Program-made: the position numbers and the translations under genes
Assembly (NCBI GenBank): GCA_947683625.1
Contig: CANTUR010000649.1
Location: 62,001 to 126,000 of the forward strand
Direction of reading: 5' to 3'
Length of the DNA stretch: 64,000 nucleotides
Source of the DNA: Mallotus nudiflorus
Taxonomy: Eukaryota; Streptophyta; Magnoliopsida; Malpighiales; Euphorbiaceae
Shown: positions 60,731 through 64,000 of the stretch, one piece after another
Position numbering within the stretch: the first letter of the stretch is position 1
How the letters are laid out: each line of letters opens with the position of its first letter
Notes under the pieces: model-generated
The model's database searches: none
What the model saw: the letters and a program-made list of their open reading frames with translations, nothing else
What the model was told of the DNA's origin: nothing

Positions 60731-62393
60731 CCTCTCTAGTAGCAATTTGCTAGCTGAATTTAGATGTGATGGCCCATTAATTCAAAAATTAACTTTCTGA
60801 CCATTTTTCCAACCAACTTGGTAAATTTGGCCAATTAGTCCAGATAACCTTTTCTGAAACATTCAATTCTGTCCAAAACAATTTTTTTTTTTGTAATTAA
60901 TTCACCCCAAAACTTTTTTATGTTGACTAATTGGATCCAATTTTTCAATTTTTAAAATATGAAAGGCATGAATTAGTAAAAATTTAAATTTAAATTTAAA
61001 TTTTTTATTTTTTTTAGGAATTGATATTCCATTTAAAAATAAATAAAATAAAATATAGAAAATATAATTTTTAGATTTTTTCATAAATTTAAATAAAATG
61101 ATCTATTATTTTTTAAAATAAAAATTTAAGTTCCATTTACTTAAATATTTAATTACAATTAAATAGTGCTCATATATATGATTAAATAATTATTCTTGTG
61201 GTTTTAAAAATTATTAAATAGATATTAAGACATAAAAAATATATGAGTAAAAAATAAAAAAATTGAGACCATAAAATATTTTAACTATATACAAATCACG
61301 AAATAATATTTTTAAAATTTTCATTTTAGTTTGATTTAAATCATATATCCACATTACAAATAGAGAAAAATTTAAAAATTAAAATATAATTTATTTGTAA
61401 TATTTTACTAAAACTCAAAATCAAAATCATCAATTATTTTAATTTTAATTTTTCAATCATAGAAATTAAGAGATATAAAAATGTATATAAGTAAAAGTAA
61501 GAGATTGAGAACATTACTTCAAGTATGTATAAAGAAATAGAGCAAAAGTATAAAAGGTTATTTAATTTTTTTAAAATTTAATTATTAAAGCTTTGTCTGC
61601 TATATATTTTTGAATGCGATGTAAATTGAATTTAATAACTAATATATCAAATATTTTGAGTAAATTTAATAAAAGAAATAATGTTGTAACCTACACACAT
61701 GGAAAATGTATTTTTTTATGATAAAATAATAAAATTCAATTTATTGAAAATTATTATTTTTAATTAATTAACGTAAAATATTTTACAAATTATTAATTTT
61801 TTTTAGTTTATATCAAATTTAAAAACATGAAAGGTACATACTTTTAAATATTAAATTGCTAAATATTTTAAATTATAAATTTTTATAAATTTTTTTCTCA
61901 AATAAGTGATTAATTAAATTGAAAAATTAAAAAATCAAAAACTTAAAAAATAATATTTGTTATATATGCGAGCATTATTTGATCATAATTGAAAAGTTAA
62001 ATAGAAGCCATTTAATTTTTTAGTTTTTAATTTAATAAATCATTTTAATTTAAACTTATGTAAAAATTTGAAAATTAACTATATTTTAATTTATAATTAT
62101 TTATTTTTAAAATTGAATATTAATTTCTAAAAAATAAAAATTTTACATTTAATTTTGTTAATTCAACTCTTACATATTTTAAAATTTGATAAATTGGACC
62201 TAATTAGTCAATGTATAAAAGTTTTGGAGTGAATTAATTAAAAAATGTTATTTACGACTGAATTGAATTTTTCTAAAAACCTAATCTGGGCAATTGACCA
62301 TATTTGCCAAGTTGGTGGGTTAATTAGTCAAAAGGTTAATTTTTAGACTAATTGATCGCATCCAAATTTAGAGGGCAAATTGCTACTTTAGCC
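60731..62393. mobile_element. MULE-like element in gene B intron
   Basis: The left arm contains TAGCAATTTGC and GAATTTAGATGTGAT (60740-60775), the right arm the complement ATCGCATCCAAATTTAGAGG and GCAAATTGCTA (62355-62385). Inverted homology runs over 200 bp (CCAACTTGG-AAAT and TTTGCCAAGTTGG; AATTAATTCAC and GTGAATTAATT). ATTAATATT lies before it (60722-60730) and ATTAATATG after it (62394-62402), matching at 8 of 9 bases, consistent with a Mutator duplication. It is 1.66 kb, and no transposase or cargo is recognised. Confidence 0.8.
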
Positions 62394-62477
62394 ATTAATA
62401 TGCATTTCGGTGTCAATGACTGTAAAAATTGTAACGACAAAAGAGCAAATTTTGCAAACTAAAAGTTGTAAAGTTAC

Positions 62478-62780
62478 CTTTCCTGCTAACTCTCTGCCAC
62501 CTCGAACCTGCTTTCGCAAGTATTCAGATGCTATGTCATCTAGCAAGTCATCTGCATCGTAAACAATCTCTTTAAGCCTCTGTACCCAATCTTCCACTGC
62601 ATGGCTCTTCTCTTGCTTCTGTTCAGCATCCAGAAGCACGGCTTTAACGGAGGACAGTGAGTCTGTGAGCTTCTTTAGATCGTCTTCAACACCATATATC
62701 ATTGCAATTTCTTCCAAAACATGTGAACCCAACTTCGCTAGTAATTGTTCTGCAATGCTGTACGGAATTTGGCCAGCCAT
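62478..62780 (-). pseudogene. CNL gene B, exon 1 (coiled-coil domain)
   Basis: This is 101 codons, from MAGQIPYSIAEQLLAKLGSH to GGRELAGK, with the same length and phase as gene A exon 1. The EDVID-like segment is KEIVYDADDLLDDI. The exon itself is intact; it is marked as a pseudogene only because exon 2 is broken. An in-frame ATG three codons upstream (MFKMAGQ) could be used instead, but the paralogues favour MAGQ. If exon 1 were translated into the intron it would give a coiled-coil-only peptide of about 130 residues. Confidence 0.85.
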
Positions 62781-62844
62781 TTTGAACAATTGGCTTCACA
62801 ATCAAAGAAAAAAGGATATCGGATATATATGAAATGAAGAGACA

Positions 62845-62858
62845 GATATATATATATA
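62845..62858 (-). promoter_or_regulatory. Gene B TATA box
   Basis: CCTATATATATATATC reads on the minus strand about 65-80 bp upstream of the ATG, followed by CTCTTC. The arrangement is the same as in gene A. Confidence 0.55.
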
Positions 62859-64000
62859 GGATATCGAAGAGATAATTAGTAGTGCTTTGGTTAATGGGAA
62901 GAGCAACGTATATTCTATACAAAATCAAGAAGCAAAGAATCAAGAAAAGATAGCAGAGAAGAAAATACAAAAGAAAATGATGGATATATTCTTTACTTCC
63001 TAGTAGAGCAGTAGGCTGATACTGATATTATTATTTTACACTTTTTAATTTATCTTTAGAGGATGATCCAAGGGTGATTATTAATAAAATAAAATTTATT
63101 TTATAAAAAAATAAAATATTATTTATACATAAATTTATATGTTTATATATGAACTAACTGTATAATTAATGAAAAAAAAAATCAATATAACGGAAAAAAT
63201 TCTAAGAATATGATAATATATAAATTTTTAAAAAAATATATATGTTTTGAATAAATTTCATGTGGTTTTAGTAATTTCTTTTATGATTAATTGATATTTT
63301 TACTATAATTTTTATTTCATTTTGTTCTTTTATTTAAATTTTTATTGGATAAATATTGAAATAATTATTAGAAGAAAGTAAGGTGTTGTTGAAAAAAGTA
63401 AGCTTTACAACATGTTAGAATATTTAATAATTAGAGACATGTGCCCTCGAATTACAGACAAAATATTATGTCTAAGTTAACGTATAAATAAAAACATAGA
63501 ATTCATACAAAAAGATTTAAATTAGGAAAAATCCACGAGTAAGAAAAATTTAGGAAAAATATCATTAGATGTACCATTTCACCAGGCCACTATGATTTTT
63601 TATTTCACCCTATTATTTTTTACAAAATGGCCCTCCGTATTTTCATATATAAATTTTAGTTTTTTTTTTTTTTTTCATATTTAACTTTTATTCCAAAATG
63701 GGCAATGCCCTACTGTTTGCATAATTCAAATACGGTTGCTATTGTTACGGGTTCATCTTTCAGCCATGATATTCGACCCGTGTAGCGTCTAAATTTCTCT
63801 ATATTTATGTCAACAAAAACTTATGAATATCCTCCTAACATTAATACCAAGTGTCTTTCGGCTATAGTCGAGCATTGGTGAACCTAACCAATCTTACATG
63901 TTCACTAATATTATTATTCCTATATTTCTCGCATACCTTCAAGGCTCATGCTTACCTTGTATCCCACATAAGTAATTAAGGCTCATTCTTATCTTAACCT
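62859..64000. other. Upstream flank of gene B and window end
   Basis: AT-rich DNA. From about 63555 the sequence changes in style (ATGTACCATTTCACCAGGCC, then AAAATGGCCCTCCGTATTTTC). This resembles a MULE terminal arm entering an element that continues past 64000, but no partner arm is in the window. No gene is recognised. Confidence 0.35.

Larger units (their letters stand above)
58957..62477 (-). other. Gene B intron (3.5 kb)
   Basis: The donor is AAG then GTAACT at 62477, and the acceptor is TTGTAG at 58957, phase 0 as in gene A. It is AT-rich and holds a tandem repeat (59322-59470) and a MULE-like element (60731-62393) close to the donor. There is no coding sequence. Confidence 0.8.

Noticed and set aside
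1..64000. CRISPR arrays, tRNA or rRNA genes, bacterial-type operons or phage
   Set aside because: No regularly spaced repeats with unique spacers, no cloverleaf-type sequence noticed, and all genes are of plant type.

Overview
The window is AT-rich nuclear DNA from a flowering plant, very probably a eudicot. It has intron-containing CC-NBS-LRR (CNL) resistance genes of the RGA type, Ty1/copia and LINE retrotransposons, Mutator-like (MULE) elements carrying pieces of plant genes, MITEs and AT microsatellites. There are no operons and no bacterial features. The species cannot be named from what is visible.

Layout: (1) 1-10.8 kb is transposon-built. A long solo LTR (432-6101, 5-bp duplication TTTAT) is split by a younger solo LTR of the same family (1290-4649, duplication AATAT). 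A reverse-oriented LINE (6323-10745) follows, flanked by a 13-bp target duplication. (2) 10.8-17.6 kb holds a candidate orphan 5'-UTR exon, a third copy of the LTR family and a MULE-type MITE with a 9-bp duplication. (3) 17.6-64 kb is a CNL cluster, all on the minus strand.

CNL cluster, from low to high coordinate: a short fragment (17610-18430); a dismantled CNL 'gene C' (exon 1 at 34743-35015, exon 2 at 19215-26266); an LRR tail fragment (40112-40360); an apparently intact two-exon CNL 'gene A' (exon 2 at 40983-43517, exon 1 at 46318-46620, 945 residues); and 'gene B' (exon 2 at 56453-58956, exon 1 at 62478-62780), broken by one frameshift and one stop. All three share an exon 1 that encodes the coiled-coil domain, a phase-0 intron, and an exon 2 that encodes NB-ARC plus LRR. 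Genes A and B also keep a TATA box about 65-105 bp upstream of the start codon.

Gene C has been hit four times. A copia element sits in its NB-ARC/LRR exon, a second copia and a MULE carrying an F-box/LRR gene exon lie in its intron, and a MULE carrying the first two exons of an NADP-malic enzyme gene lies about 50 bp upstream of its start codon. Other notable structures are a 1.46-kb near-palindrome next to gene A, a tandem 1.39-kb duplication of gene A's promoter with the first 19 codons, and a third copia whose 3' LTR is split by an unrelated solo LTR.

If gene A is expressed it would be a cytoplasmic NLR immune receptor. Everything else in the cluster looks like decayed paralogues and transposons. 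Gene functions are inferred from motifs read by eye; no database search was run.
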